Assembly: GCF_016811075.1 (NCBI RefSeq) | Contig: NZ_JAFBGL010000002.1 | Coordinates: forward strand, 310,001-374,000 | From: Oceaniferula flava | GTDB taxonomy: Bacteria > Verrucomicrobiota > Verrucomicrobiia > Verrucomicrobiales > Akkermansiaceae | Length of the DNA stretch: 64,000 nt | Direction: 5' to 3' | Part shown: positions 29,901-37,945 of the stretch, in pieces | How positions within the stretch are numbered: the stretch's first letter is position 1 | How the letters are laid out: each line of letters begins with the position of its first letter | Translations under genes and position numbers: made by a program | The notes under the pieces: model-generated | What the model was told of the DNA's origin: nothing | The model's database searches: none | What the model saw: the letters and a program-made list of their open reading frames with translations, nothing else

Positions 29901-30539
29901 ATCAGCCGATTCTCCACTCCGGCCAGCCTGGATGATGATTACTCCGGTATCCGCGCACTGGACGATGGCGAGCTGGATAAGCTGGCTGAAGCGATCGTTG
30001 AACAGGTGAAAGAGCGTGGTCCGTTCATGGGCTTGGCTGACTTTGTTAACCGTCGCCTCCTCAGTGATGACACCGGTGAAGCTGGTGCCATTCAGGCCGC
30101 CATTGACGAATCTGATGTCAACAATGGCTTCGAGGTAGGTAGCACCTCCGGAAACGGTCTGGCCCGCTCCGCTCCGACTGCGAGTGAAGGGATGCCTCGT
30201 CAACTTGACCAAGGCGATGTCTTAAACCTTCTCGGACCAGTGATTGCCACTCGTTCGGATACCTTCATCATCCGCGCTTATGGCGACAGTAAAGATAGCG
30301 CCGGGAATATCAAAGCTCGTGCTTGGTGCGAAGCTGTGGTTCAACGGACTCCTGAATGGGTTGTCGATCCAGAGGTTGACAGCACCGTTCAGAATCCAGA
30401 TTACCCTAGTGGAAACTCCACTAGCGAGCCAATCCTTCGCCAGTGGATTCCAAATACAAGTCTGCCAGAGACGGCTGAGACCTTCGGGCGCCGTTTCAAG
30501 GTGAGCTCATTCCGCTGGTTGTCCGCGAACGAAATTTAG
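26973..30539 (+). CDS. Verru_Chthon cassette protein A (large PilX/GspK-like pseudopilin)
   Basis: 1188 residues. Short basic leader, then a prepilin-like junction QG|FALIATISVMVLLVMIA with a long hydrophobic helix (about 18-40), then ELRQKSHEQHQKQAQANARM and LMIALGDLQKYAGPDRRVTA, which match the verrucomicrobial cassette protein A family (TIGR02600). Position +5 is Ala, not Glu, as in GspK-type pseudopilins. Most of the rest is a large exported domain rich in Ser/Thr/Asn and beta strands. Around 1015-1027 is GPFMGLADFVNRRL, a helical motif reminiscent of the GspK SAM-like region. Upstream is a 278-nt AT-rich noncoding stretch. A secreted protein follows after 13 nt. Confidence 0.85.
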   Translation: MKTHINHQPAGNRQGFALIATISVMVLLVMIALSMLSLSTVELRQKSHEQHQKQAQANARMALMIALGDLQKYAGPDRRVTATASILGDSVSPHKRNYTTVWDTSEWDVTDPVASRDSQAYMAALVSGRDEDTPATRATATSELSTAVPTSDSRWVSLVAEGSVEDEDDFVYAEKVDVDQGSNTGSYAYWVGDEGVKARFDIAVADDSATQTWATAGRMGVPMGTGIHKMTDMDAYEEYLPDGSEVANLPKFLTLGSVDLSNIDQAAVGRHFHDVTSSHVGLLVDNRWGGIRRDLSTAFELDIEDFNEVEEFSAAEEVNLTSGYSSFTSDTRTNPLYYSDDTDESLGFLYEIPVDSTNRYRGPTWDVLRNHYRTYKKERNELNFRGVSVSSGSDALVAHSVVPFTYNRQPGTTDNRSLGSRHQATHSNSNSSQNFPIVSKHGVAGSYDTFQNGARNEPTVQKVAPQLIRMVMQYGLARDNNDYYITLNPFFVVHNPYNYPIEFYSMSVDLAYFNFLNGMEVTYTEAGTGSTKTQLFTLGSGGHSQKLQSFRILPSSTGNNRLEPGQIKVVSVSGGFTGTSGDSYVIPTEMQYNEAAGVYLGGGVKKTMNVEPNSQITTKIFYSRFKSGYLTYQIPQIFSRLHHPLQADGSTATLLDQSDASGDSFIYDRQLYSLIQSIQVTPASLNEVTTTKNVNSFPEPAVGGLGLFTLDMGLKDYDGNAAVMSDFNYRALATSSADYDKSHEVAPNWDLILSDTQLSSLQIAGSDRTSAYWGESKSASGGGSSKVVLFDLPHAPMVSLGGLQHADTSKFNLHAMRSIGHSRPQVGASDLRKLYNKFSATRFTGTSTKYQFDTSWAANEALWDRYFFSGINWGGADSQPYSSHVEAVTALTEGEVDKVLANSRLTLVDLPSSDDLSDLQDYTKIGNYLGIAGAFNVNSTSVDAWKAVLSSLSGREISYLSGTSLVNETMGADVSPISRFSTPASLDDDYSGIRALDDGELDKLAEAIVEQVKERGPFMGLADFVNRRLLSDDTGEAGAIQAAIDESDVNNGFEVGSTSGNGLARSAPTASEGMPRQLDQGDVLNLLGPVIATRSDTFIIRAYGDSKDSAGNIKARAWCEAVVQRTPEWVVDPEVDSTVQNPDYPSGNSTSEPILRQWIPNTSLPETAETFGRRFKVSSFRWLSANEI

Positions 30540-30552
30540 AATCACACCATCC

Positions 30553-31284
30553 ATGCTTACTCAAAAACTATTCGCACTCAGTTGTCTTGCCTTGATCTTC
30601 AATAGCGCCTCCTTGGGTGCTCAGGAAGACGGCACCGCTGCCGCAGACAAGAGACAGGAAGAGAAAAACCTATCCGGCTTCCGTGTTAGCCTCTTCAGTG
30701 AGTGGGGTGGCAAGCAGCTTTATGTGAAGGGCCGTAAGGGTGATTTTCGTGAGCTCAAGGCTTACAAGATGTCTTACACGCAGAAGTTCCCTTTTGCCAA
30801 AGATCAGCCCATCACCCTCTTCACCAAGGTGGAGCGGCCTGATGCCGAACCTGTCTACACTCCCTACCTTACGGTCAAAAAACCCGTGGATGTGGTGGAG
30901 CCATTGTTGATTCTTTATTGGAGCAAGCAACTCAAGAAGGGATCGGCTCAAGTGCTTGAGTTCTCGCCTCGTCGTTTCAAATATGGATCGTATCAAGTGG
31001 TGAACCTCGGTGCTACTCCGGTTCTCGGTTACGTCCAAGATAAGAAAAACCGCTTTCTTTGTGCACCCAAGAAATCGGTCATCAACAGTTACTCTGTAGA
31101 AAATGGCACGGTCATCCCTATCGAGATGATCACCAAAATCGGCGACGAGCCTAAGGTGGTGTATTCCTCCGTGGTGAAGCACATTAAGCAGCGCCGCATG
31201 ATTTTCTTCATCTACCCGCAGACGAAAGCCAGTGGCAAGGTGCAATATCGCACCCAGGTGATGGAAGATTACTTCAACGAATAG
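30553..31284 (+). CDS. secreted protein of unknown function, cotranscribed with cassette protein A
   Basis: 243 residues with a signal peptide (about 1-23, cleaved near SLGAQ). The mature part is Lys- and beta-rich (FRVSLFSEWGGKQLYVKGRK, PLLILYWSKQLKKGSAQVLE) with no cysteines and no family I recognise. The 13-nt gap to cassette protein A and the strong terminator after it make an A-plus-this-gene operon likely, so it may be an exported partner of the pilin-like complex. Confidence 0.75.
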   Translation: MLTQKLFALSCLALIFNSASLGAQEDGTAAADKRQEEKNLSGFRVSLFSEWGGKQLYVKGRKGDFRELKAYKMSYTQKFPFAKDQPITLFTKVERPDAEPVYTPYLTVKKPVDVVEPLLILYWSKQLKKGSAQVLEFSPRRFKYGSYQVVNLGATPVLGYVQDKKNRFLCAPKKSVINSYSVENGTVIPIEMITKIGDEPKVVYSSVVKHIKQRRMIFFIYPQTKASGKVQYRTQVMEDYFNE

Positions 31285-31333
31285 CACCCCGTAGAGGGGT
31301 TAGTTTTTTACCTGGTCATATACAATCAGAATA

Positions 31334-31367
31334 GGCTGCGAACTTGATGTTCGCAGCCTTGTTGTTT
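31334..31367 (+). terminator. Rho-independent terminator
   Basis: GGCTGCGAAC (31334-31343), loop TTGAT, GTTCGCAGCC (31349-31358), followed by TTGTTGTTT. Ends the operon of cassette protein A and the secreted protein. Confidence 0.93.
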
Positions 31368-31622
31368 GGTGATGAATGCTTGAAGCGACCCGTGTGTGGC
31401 GAGGAGATCACAGAGGTTTTTATTGCAGATATGGTAAAACCAGCTATAGAATACCTCCCCCAATCCCCGGGTCACTCTTCGTTCTGCCATCTGCGCGAAC
31501 TGAAGGGTGCCCGGTTTTACGCTTTCAGGATGTTAGGTTTACACAGAATCTGTGTCGGCATGCATGACGAGGCGGCGTAGCGCGATTAGACAACGATTTA
31601 ATACATCACCTATTTAAAAGGA
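31368..31622. other. intergenic region before the SNF2 helicase gene
   Basis: About 255 nt with no convincing gene; a 78-codon frame across it resembles nothing and starts inside the terminator. A small hairpin ACACAG-AAT-CTGTGT lies near 31540. AAAGGA just before 31623 is a good ribosome site for the next gene. Confidence 0.5.
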
Positions 31623-34600
31623 ATGAATCCAGACAGAGCGACACTGAACTTTCTCAACAGTTTTCCAGAAAAAGCACGCACCCGTGGAGATACTCTCCAG
31701 GAGGAGGGCGCGGTGACTCAAATTTTTGGTAACCACTTATTTATCCAAGGCCGGGTGGAAGACGCCACCGGAACCTTCCGCACCAGTCTGCGCCTTCAGG
31801 GGAACCGCTGGTTTGGAAGCTGCACCGCGGAAGACGAAATCGTCGCCGGCGCCTGCATGTATGCCACCATGATGGAGCGTATGCACCGTGGCGAAGATCT
31901 CCCCGAGAGCCCGAATGAGTTCGATGACACACCGATCATTGACGTCATCGAGGACAAGCTGGGTCGTGAGCTCGACGACAAGGAGGCCGACTTCATCGGC
32001 AAGGTGGAAAAGCGCTACCGTCGTTATGTGATCGAAGGTGAAATCCACGATCACGATCTGGTGCGTCTGAATCCACGCTGGGAAATTGTCAGCTATGATC
32101 CGCTGGAACTCTGGCCGATGCCTCCAGGCGACATCCTCGAATTTTGGAACTACATCGCTTACGCGTTTTACAAGAAGAAGCTGCCTTATCCTGAATTCCT
32201 CAATGCTGTCACCGACCTCGAAGGCGTGCAGAAGAAAATGCAGGAATGGGAGCGCGAGCGCGAAGTGGCCGAATGGTATGACCGCATCGAAAGCGTCAAC
32301 GAACGCCCACCGATCGATAAGCCAGTGCACATCGAATTCCGCCTGCTTTCCACGATCAATGAAGCCCGTGTGGAATACAAGGAAGGCAAAGAAGGAGGAT
32401 CCGAGTGGCTGCCACTGCGTGAAAAAAACGACATCGATCGTTTTCTCGGCCTGTTTGCCGATTCCGCTCTCCGCATGGATGCATCCAGTCAGCTGATCTG
32501 GGAGCAGTTCCTGACCTTCTATAAAAACGAAGGCGATGCTCGCATCGATCTTGATCAAGAAGAGGCCTGTCAGTTCATGAACCGCATCTTCCGTCAGCCT
32601 GCGCTGAAGGGATACGTGGTGAACCTTGATGAACGCCAGTTCAAGGTCGTCGATAAATCACTGCGTTGGATCTGTGAAGACGATCCCTATGCGCCGGACA
32701 GCTTTGCCCTGCAGCTGGTCACCGCCGCAGGCGAACACGTCACTCACTCAGTGCGCTTGCTGCCTGGTCGTGAGGTCCTTTACCAATCAGACGAAACCGT
32801 TTTCCCCGGGCCGCCACGCTGGCTTACGGAGACCGACGTCCAACCACGCTACCACATCCCCAAGGATGTCATCGATAGCCTGGAGGGTGTTGAATTCCTC
32901 AGAAAAGTGGGAGCCAGCTTGCCGGAATCACTGCGTGAGCGTGTGACCGACTTGGATCTCTACCCTCGCTTCAAGATGAAGATCGAGCAGGGGCTCACCG
33001 CCGCCGAGACCGAGCATTTGGTCGTGGATGTGCGCGCTCTGGAGAAAAAGGAACGCCGCGAAGAAAAACGCATCAAAGACGAGTGGGAACTGGTCGAGCA
33101 GCAGCCGGTCAAAGGCAAGCAGCTCTTGCGCTTTGCTCGTGAAGAACTCTACCCCGTGCCATCACTGCTCGCTCATATGGGCCTGACCTATGATGAGAAA
33201 TTGGACGCCTTTAAGTCGCGAATCACCAAGCTCTTCCCCGAGAAATTCTCCGAGTGGGCGAAAAACCTACCCGAGTCCATGGTCACCGAGATGGATGGCA
33301 AGCTGCAAACGCTGCTGGCTGACCCAGTGACCGCCGCCATCCGCTTCGAGGTGGTGAATCAGGAAATCGACTGGTTCGACCTCCGCATCGTTATCGATGT
33401 GGAAGGCGTGACTCTCTCCAATGCCCAAATCCGTTCACTGGTCGCCGCTCGCGGTGGTTACGTTCGCATGGACGACGGTGGCTGGATGCGTTTGGAAATC
33501 AAGCTCGATGCCGATCAGCGCGATGCCGTGACCCGTCTCGGACTCGATCCTTTCGATCTCACTGGCGAGACACACCGGATGCACGCCCTGCAGCTGGCCG
33601 ATCCAAAAGCCGCCGAGGTGTTCGATCCGAAGGCTTGGAAGCGCATCAAAGATCGCTCCCGCGAAATTCAACTCGAGGTCAATGCCGAGGTGCCGAAAGG
33701 TCTCAAAGCGACCCTTCGTCCCTACCAGGTGGAAGGTTTCCGATTCCTCGCTTACCTCGCCGTCAACCGCTTCGGTGGTTTGCTCGCGGATGACATGGGT
33801 CTGGGTAAAACGATCCAGTCCATCACCTACCTGCTGTGGCTCCGTGAAGAGGAGCTTAAGAAACAAAAAGGCGACCCCCTGAAGGTGCCGCCATCACTTG
33901 TGGTCTGTCCGAAGTCCGTGATCGATGTTTGGCACTCTGAGTGCGGCAAGTTCGCGCCCGAACTCCGTGTCAAAGTGCTCCGCACCCGCGACGACTTGGA
34001 TCTCCACATCCTCGAAACCGAGGTGGACGTCTTCGTTCTCAACTACGCCCAGCTCCGCCTCAGTGGCGAAGAGCTGGCCAAGGTCAAGTGGCTCACCACC
34101 ATCCTCGATGAGGGTCAACAGATCAAGAACCCGGATTCCAAGGCTGCCAAGGCTGCTCGCGATCTGAACTCAATGAACCGTCTGGTGCTCACGGGTACTC
34201 CGATTGAGAACCGCCTGATGGATATGTGGTCGCTGATGTCCTTCGCCATGCCTGGTGTGCTGGGAAGTCGTGCTTACTTCAAGAAACGCTTCGACAAGCG
34301 CAAGGACCCCGGTGCCCAGAGCCGGCTGGCTTCCCGTCTCCGCCCATTCCTGCTTCGCCGGACCAAGCTCCAGGTCGCCAAAGATCTTCCGCCAAGAACG
34401 GAGGAAGAGGTCTTCGCTGAAATGGAAGGTGTCCAGGACGAGATGTACAAGGCCGAGCTTAAGCGCATTCAGAAGGCGCTGCTCGGATTTGAGTCTGACG
34501 AGGCGGTGAAGAAGAACTCCTTCGCCATCCTTCAGGGGCTCATGCGCCTGCGCCAGATTTGCTGTCACCCGGGCCTGATCGATCCCAAGTTCCTGAAAGA

Positions 34601-35333
34601 GGAAAGTGCGAAAATGAACGCTCTGTTCTACCTGCTGGACCAGCTGCGTGAGGAGGGCCACAAGGTGCTGGTCTTCTCCCAGTTCGTTTCCATGCTCGAT
34701 ATCATCAAGGCCCGCCTTGAGGTGGAGAGTCGCCCATTCCACTACCTCACCGGTCAGACCAAGGACCGTAAGGGTGAGATTGAAAGTTTCCAGACAACCA
34801 AAGACCCGTCCGTCTTCATGCTCTCGCTGAAGGCTGGTGGTGCTGGTCTGAACCTGACCTCGGCCTCCTACGTCATCCTCTACGATCCATGGTGGAACCC
34901 CGCTGTGGAAAACCAGGCGATTGACCGGACGCACCGGATTGGCCAGAAGAACAAGGTGATTGCTTACCGCTTGCTCACACGTGAGACGGTGGAAGAGAAA
35001 ATCCGCGTGCTTCAGCACCAGAAAACGCAGTTGGTCACCAACGTGCTCGGTGACGAAGGCTTCGCCAGCAACCTGGGCATGGACGATCTCGCATTCATCC
35101 TCGGCACCGGCGGTCCGGGCATGGACGACTTCGATGACGAACCGGAAACAGCCAAACGTCCGGCGAAAAAAGCCGGTGGCCTCATTGCCGATGACGTGTC
35201 TGACGCCGACAAGGCCGATGCCGCTGCGCAGAAAGCCGCGAAGAAAATTACCAAGAAGGCAGTGAAAAAGACTGCTAAGAAAGCGGCAAAGAAGGCTGCG
35301 GCCAAAAAATCCGCTAAAAAGGATAGTAAATAA
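31623..35333 (+). CDS. SNF2-family DEAD/DEAH helicase with histone H1-like Lys/Ala tail
   Basis: 1236 residues. The N-terminus (about 1-90) resembles a degenerate SWIM-type domain (RWFGSCTAEDEIVAGACMYA) that lacks most zinc ligands. SNF2 ATPase from about 690: Walker A DDMGLGKT (near 723), motif II DEGQ (near 829), TGTPIENRLMDMWSLM, and motif VI QAIDRTHRIGQ (near 1098). The last 55 residues are a Lys/Ala repeat (KKAVKKTAKKAAKKAAAKK) like bacterial H1-type DNA-binding tails. Bacterial SNF2 proteins are ATP-driven DNA translocases, with RapA (transcription recycling) the best known. The gene sits between cassette protein A and cassette D-B-C, with its own likely promoter and terminator. Confidence 0.92.
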   Translation: MNPDRATLNFLNSFPEKARTRGDTLQEEGAVTQIFGNHLFIQGRVEDATGTFRTSLRLQGNRWFGSCTAEDEIVAGACMYATMMERMHRGEDLPESPNEFDDTPIIDVIEDKLGRELDDKEADFIGKVEKRYRRYVIEGEIHDHDLVRLNPRWEIVSYDPLELWPMPPGDILEFWNYIAYAFYKKKLPYPEFLNAVTDLEGVQKKMQEWEREREVAEWYDRIESVNERPPIDKPVHIEFRLLSTINEARVEYKEGKEGGSEWLPLREKNDIDRFLGLFADSALRMDASSQLIWEQFLTFYKNEGDARIDLDQEEACQFMNRIFRQPALKGYVVNLDERQFKVVDKSLRWICEDDPYAPDSFALQLVTAAGEHVTHSVRLLPGREVLYQSDETVFPGPPRWLTETDVQPRYHIPKDVIDSLEGVEFLRKVGASLPESLRERVTDLDLYPRFKMKIEQGLTAAETEHLVVDVRALEKKERREEKRIKDEWELVEQQPVKGKQLLRFAREELYPVPSLLAHMGLTYDEKLDAFKSRITKLFPEKFSEWAKNLPESMVTEMDGKLQTLLADPVTAAIRFEVVNQEIDWFDLRIVIDVEGVTLSNAQIRSLVAARGGYVRMDDGGWMRLEIKLDADQRDAVTRLGLDPFDLTGETHRMHALQLADPKAAEVFDPKAWKRIKDRSREIQLEVNAEVPKGLKATLRPYQVEGFRFLAYLAVNRFGGLLADDMGLGKTIQSITYLLWLREEELKKQKGDPLKVPPSLVVCPKSVIDVWHSECGKFAPELRVKVLRTRDDLDLHILETEVDVFVLNYAQLRLSGEELAKVKWLTTILDEGQQIKNPDSKAAKAARDLNSMNRLVLTGTPIENRLMDMWSLMSFAMPGVLGSRAYFKKRFDKRKDPGAQSRLASRLRPFLLRRTKLQVAKDLPPRTEEEVFAEMEGVQDEMYKAELKRIQKALLGFESDEAVKKNSFAILQGLMRLRQICCHPGLIDPKFLKEESAKMNALFYLLDQLREEGHKVLVFSQFVSMLDIIKARLEVESRPFHYLTGQTKDRKGEIESFQTTKDPSVFMLSLKAGGAGLNLTSASYVILYDPWWNPAVENQAIDRTHRIGQKNKVIAYRLLTRETVEEKIRVLQHQKTQLVTNVLGDEGFASNLGMDDLAFILGTGGPGMDDFDDEPETAKRPAKKAGGLIADDVSDADKADAAAQKAAKKITKKAVKKTAKKAAKKAAAKKSAKKDSK

Positions 35334-35340
35334 TCGCAAT

Positions 35341-35370
35341 CAGGGTGGCATCGAATGAGGTGCCACCCTG
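35341..35370 (+). terminator. strong hairpin after the SNF2 gene
   Basis: CAGGGTGGCA (35341-35350) and TGCCACCCTG (35361-35370) form a perfect 10-bp stem, 8 nt after the stop. There is no T-tract on the plus side, so it is a hairpin of probable but not certain terminator function. Confidence 0.6.
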
Positions 35371-35424
35371 CTACGATGTCTGTCGCACATTTGCGTTAGA
35401 TGGAAAAACGTGTAGCTTGCCAGT

Positions 35425-35664
35425 ATGAAAAGTTTTTTCGTCCTCGTGGCGGCCATACTCAGTGTGATCTACCTGATTAATCCAGGTGCTGGATTTATTG
35501 AATTCCTGCCTGATAATCTCCCAATTGTGGGTAATTTGGATGAGGCTACTGCCACAGCGATCCTCCTCGCCTGTGCTCGATACTTTGGCTTCGATATGGC
35601 TCGTTTTTTTGGTAAGAAGAAAGAGGAAGATACTCAGAAAGAGACAGTCATCGACGTGGATTAG
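35425..35664 (+). CDS. small DUF1232-like membrane protein
   Basis: 79 residues: a hydrophobic start (MKSFFVLVAAILSVIYLINP), then EFLPDNLPIVGNLDEATATA, matching the DUF1232/YkvA pattern 'xDLIPDFIPxxGyxDD', a second helix and a charged tail (KKKEEDTQKE). Role unknown. It precedes the ExbD gene by 52 nt. Confidence 0.6.
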   Translation: MKSFFVLVAAILSVIYLINPGAGFIEFLPDNLPIVGNLDEATATAILLACARYFGFDMARFFGKKKEEDTQKETVIDVD

Positions 35665-35716
35665 GGCAAGAAAGCTCCAAGTTTAACCGGTTTCATGCGT
35701 TTCACTCAGTGAAACC

Positions 35717-36172
35717 ATGAAAAAGTCCCCATCAAATGACACCTCAATATCTGCTCACGAAAATGACGCCCCGAAGCTCGACATCTCGTCCCTAATCGAC
35801 GTCTGTTTTCTCCTGTTGATCTATTTTTTGGTCACCACCACTATCCAGCCTCGCGAGCAGGATCTCAGCACTCATGTTCCATTTCCCTCGGATCATCATC
35901 GGGCTGTGATCCTTCCGATGGTGATTGAAATCAAACAGGATGGGGGAGTTGTCGTGAATCCATGCGACGCTGCAGAAATTGTGGAGTCGGACCCTGACAG
36001 CCGCAAGCTGCCATTGTTGAGTGATCGACTACAGATTCTCACCAGCCTCGGACGGGCCGATCAGCCCAAGGTGCTTCTGAAAGTCCATGATTCCGTGCAA
36101 CAGCAGCGTTATATCGATGTGATCAATTGTTTAGCTGGCGCTGGTATAAAAGACATCGCCTTAGTGGACTAA
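35717..36172 (+). CDS. ExbD/TolR-family protein, without ExbB partner nearby
   Basis: 151 residues. A short cytoplasmic N-terminus, then one TM helix with LDISSLIDVCFLLLIYFLV (about 21-40), in which the Asp of 'LIDV' is the proton-path residue of ExbD/TolR, then a periplasmic domain ending VDVI-type (QQQRYIDVINCLAGAGIKDI). ExbD normally works with ExbB/TolQ to use proton force for outer-membrane or periplasmic tasks; no ExbB is in the window. It lies upstream of the pseudopilin genes D-B-C. Confidence 0.85.
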   Translation: MKKSPSNDTSISAHENDAPKLDISSLIDVCFLLLIYFLVTTTIQPREQDLSTHVPFPSDHHRAVILPMVIEIKQDGGVVVNPCDAAEIVESDPDSRKLPLLSDRLQILTSLGRADQPKVLLKVHDSVQQQRYIDVINCLAGAGIKDIALVD

Positions 36173-36249
36173 ATGCTTGATGCGTCATATCGACTTGTCT
36201 AGCTTGCATGAAGTTCGGATTAACCATCCATCGACGGTAGTTTTTGACA

Positions 36250-36261
36250 ATGTATTTACAT
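36250..36261. promoter_or_regulatory. candidate palindrome before cassette D-B-C
   Basis: ATGTATTTACAT, next to a perfect -35-like TTGACA (36244-36249). A similar 12-mer (ATGTAAATGCAT, 63125-63136) lies before the second cassette protein A. Possible shared operator; evidence is only this similarity. Confidence 0.3.
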
Positions 36262-36348
36262 TATAGCTTGCCGCGCGGAAAAAAATAGGTTAATGATCAG
36301 AAAAGGAGCTTCCATCCCTGTGGAATCTTCGTAGCATTCACGTCAACT

Positions 36349-37095
36349 ATGAATTATTTATCACCATCGCCCACTCGTCACCTGCTTGGTTCGTATAAAG
36401 CGGGACTTCGCAGCGGATCTAATCGACACGCTTTCACTTTGGTGGAAATGTTGGTGGTAATTACCATTATTACCATTCTACTCACGATTGGAGCGATGGG
36501 CTTGCGCAATTTGGGTAAATCCAGTGGGGTTTCCGCCGGTGTCCCTCTTGCCGAGGCAGCCTTTGCCGAAGCCAGAGCCGTTTCTGTAGGGAACGGCACC
36601 ACGAGTCGACTGTTGATCAGTGCCGATCGTGACGATAGCGAGAAATACCTGCGTTACATGCTCGTGGTTTACGAAGCTGATGATGGTCGTTGGATCGCTG
36701 CCGGTCGTGGTATGTATCTGCCAGAAGGTGTCTATTTCAGTCAGGAATACAGTAAGTTGAATCACGAGGACGGAACAGGGGAAATTCCTGAGCTGACCGG
36801 TTCCGATGAGGAAATCTATCTGCGAGAAGATTCCGGCGTGAGTAATGATAACCTCTCTGGACCCTATTTTTATTACCAGTTCAACTCTGAAGGAATTGCC
36901 AATGATGCAGGGGCAAGTTTTGTCTGCGGGGCAGGCTCTCTGCCACCAGGTGCAGAATTTCCTCGTGCCGGATCAGGTGGCGGACCTAAAAACTTCGGAG
37001 GTTTCATGATCTGGTCCAAAGGAACGACTTCGATCTTCCGTCACCCCGATCAGATTGACATCCCATCCGACGCCGGTCCTGGGGATGAATTCTAA
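36349..37095 (+). CDS. Verru_Chthon cassette protein D (FimT/GspH-like pseudopilin)
   Basis: 248 residues. A long leader of about 28 residues, then a prepilin site HA|FTLVEMLVVITIITILLT with Glu at +5, and a helix leading into a beta domain (AEAAFAEARAVSVGNGTTSR is the conserved part after the helix, as in FimT/GspH). Matches cassette protein D (TIGR02596). The -1 residue is Ala rather than Gly. First gene of a D-B-C operon; B starts 69 nt downstream. Confidence 0.85.
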   Translation: MNYLSPSPTRHLLGSYKAGLRSGSNRHAFTLVEMLVVITIITILLTIGAMGLRNLGKSSGVSAGVPLAEAAFAEARAVSVGNGTTSRLLISADRDDSEKYLRYMLVVYEADDGRWIAAGRGMYLPEGVYFSQEYSKLNHEDGTGEIPELTGSDEEIYLREDSGVSNDNLSGPYFYYQFNSEGIANDAGASFVCGAGSLPPGAEFPRAGSGGGPKNFGGFMIWSKGTTSIFRHPDQIDIPSDAGPGDEF

Positions 37096-37164
37096 TCCCT
37101 ACCAACCTCACATTTTTTAAATCGGAAACACCACTTTATTTCCCGATCCAACCAAGTTCTTTAT

Positions 37165-37908
37165 ATGAAACACAGCGGAATCAAAACCAAACAAGGCTTC
37201 ACACTGGTCGAAACCGTGATCGCGATGGGGATCATCACCATCATGATCACCGCCTTCCTGGCAGCCTTCGGGCCAGCCGTGCAGGGAATTCGTAAATCCA
37301 TGTCAGCCAAAGAAGCCAACCGTTTGGCCACGACTCTGGAAAACGAACTTTCCGTTCTCCGTCCGGACGAAGCCGGAACCTCCGGCTACGACACCGCTTT
37401 TGAGAAAGCTTACGATTGGATTGAAAATTCCGCCGATCTCACGCCGGGTAACGATACCATGGTGCTGATCTATCAATACCGCGGTGACCCCACTGCCACT
37501 CCAAACAGTGATGGGACTTTGCAACCATTCACTACTGGAACCACTGAAGATCTGCCAGGTCAGGACTATGTGATTCAATCCGTGGTGCGACGCTTGGGGG
37601 ACACCAAGGTGGACGACGAGTTGCAACCAAAAGTGGTGGAAGGCCGCGTGTTCTACGTGCGCATGACCCAGCTGGTATTCAATACCGATGGAGAACTGGA
37701 GGTCAGCACATTGGCCGACAACAAAATCGCTGATCCCCGCAACCCTGGAACAGCGGTGGAGTATGAAAACTACCCTGAAGCGGTAGTCGCTTTCCAAGCC
37801 GAATTCTACGTGATGAAAAGCAGTCTGGTGCAGTATGTGCGCAACGGCTTCGAAATTGATAAGCGGGGTAAACCTGTCTTCACCAGAAACATGGCTGTCC
37901 GCCGCTAA
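37165..37908 (+). CDS. Verru_Chthon cassette protein B (PilV/GspI-like pseudopilin)
   Basis: 247 residues. Leader MKHSGIKTKQG, cut before FTLVETVIAMGIITIMITAF (Glu at +5), typical of minor pilins PilV/GspI, then an exported domain of about 200 residues. Matches cassette protein B (TIGR02598). It lies between D and C with 37 nt to C. Confidence 0.85.
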   Translation: MKHSGIKTKQGFTLVETVIAMGIITIMITAFLAAFGPAVQGIRKSMSAKEANRLATTLENELSVLRPDEAGTSGYDTAFEKAYDWIENSADLTPGNDTMVLIYQYRGDPTATPNSDGTLQPFTTGTTEDLPGQDYVIQSVVRRLGDTKVDDELQPKVVEGRVFYVRMTQLVFNTDGELEVSTLADNKIADPRNPGTAVEYENYPEAVVAFQAEFYVMKSSLVQYVRNGFEIDKRGKPVFTRNMAVRR

Positions 37909-37945
37909 TTCCCCCTCGCTCAGAAACCTGTAGGATTTCCAATTT

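Noticed and set aside
31344-31580. 78-codon frame after the terminator of the cassette A operon
   Set aside because: It starts within the terminator and has no family resemblance or conserved pattern.
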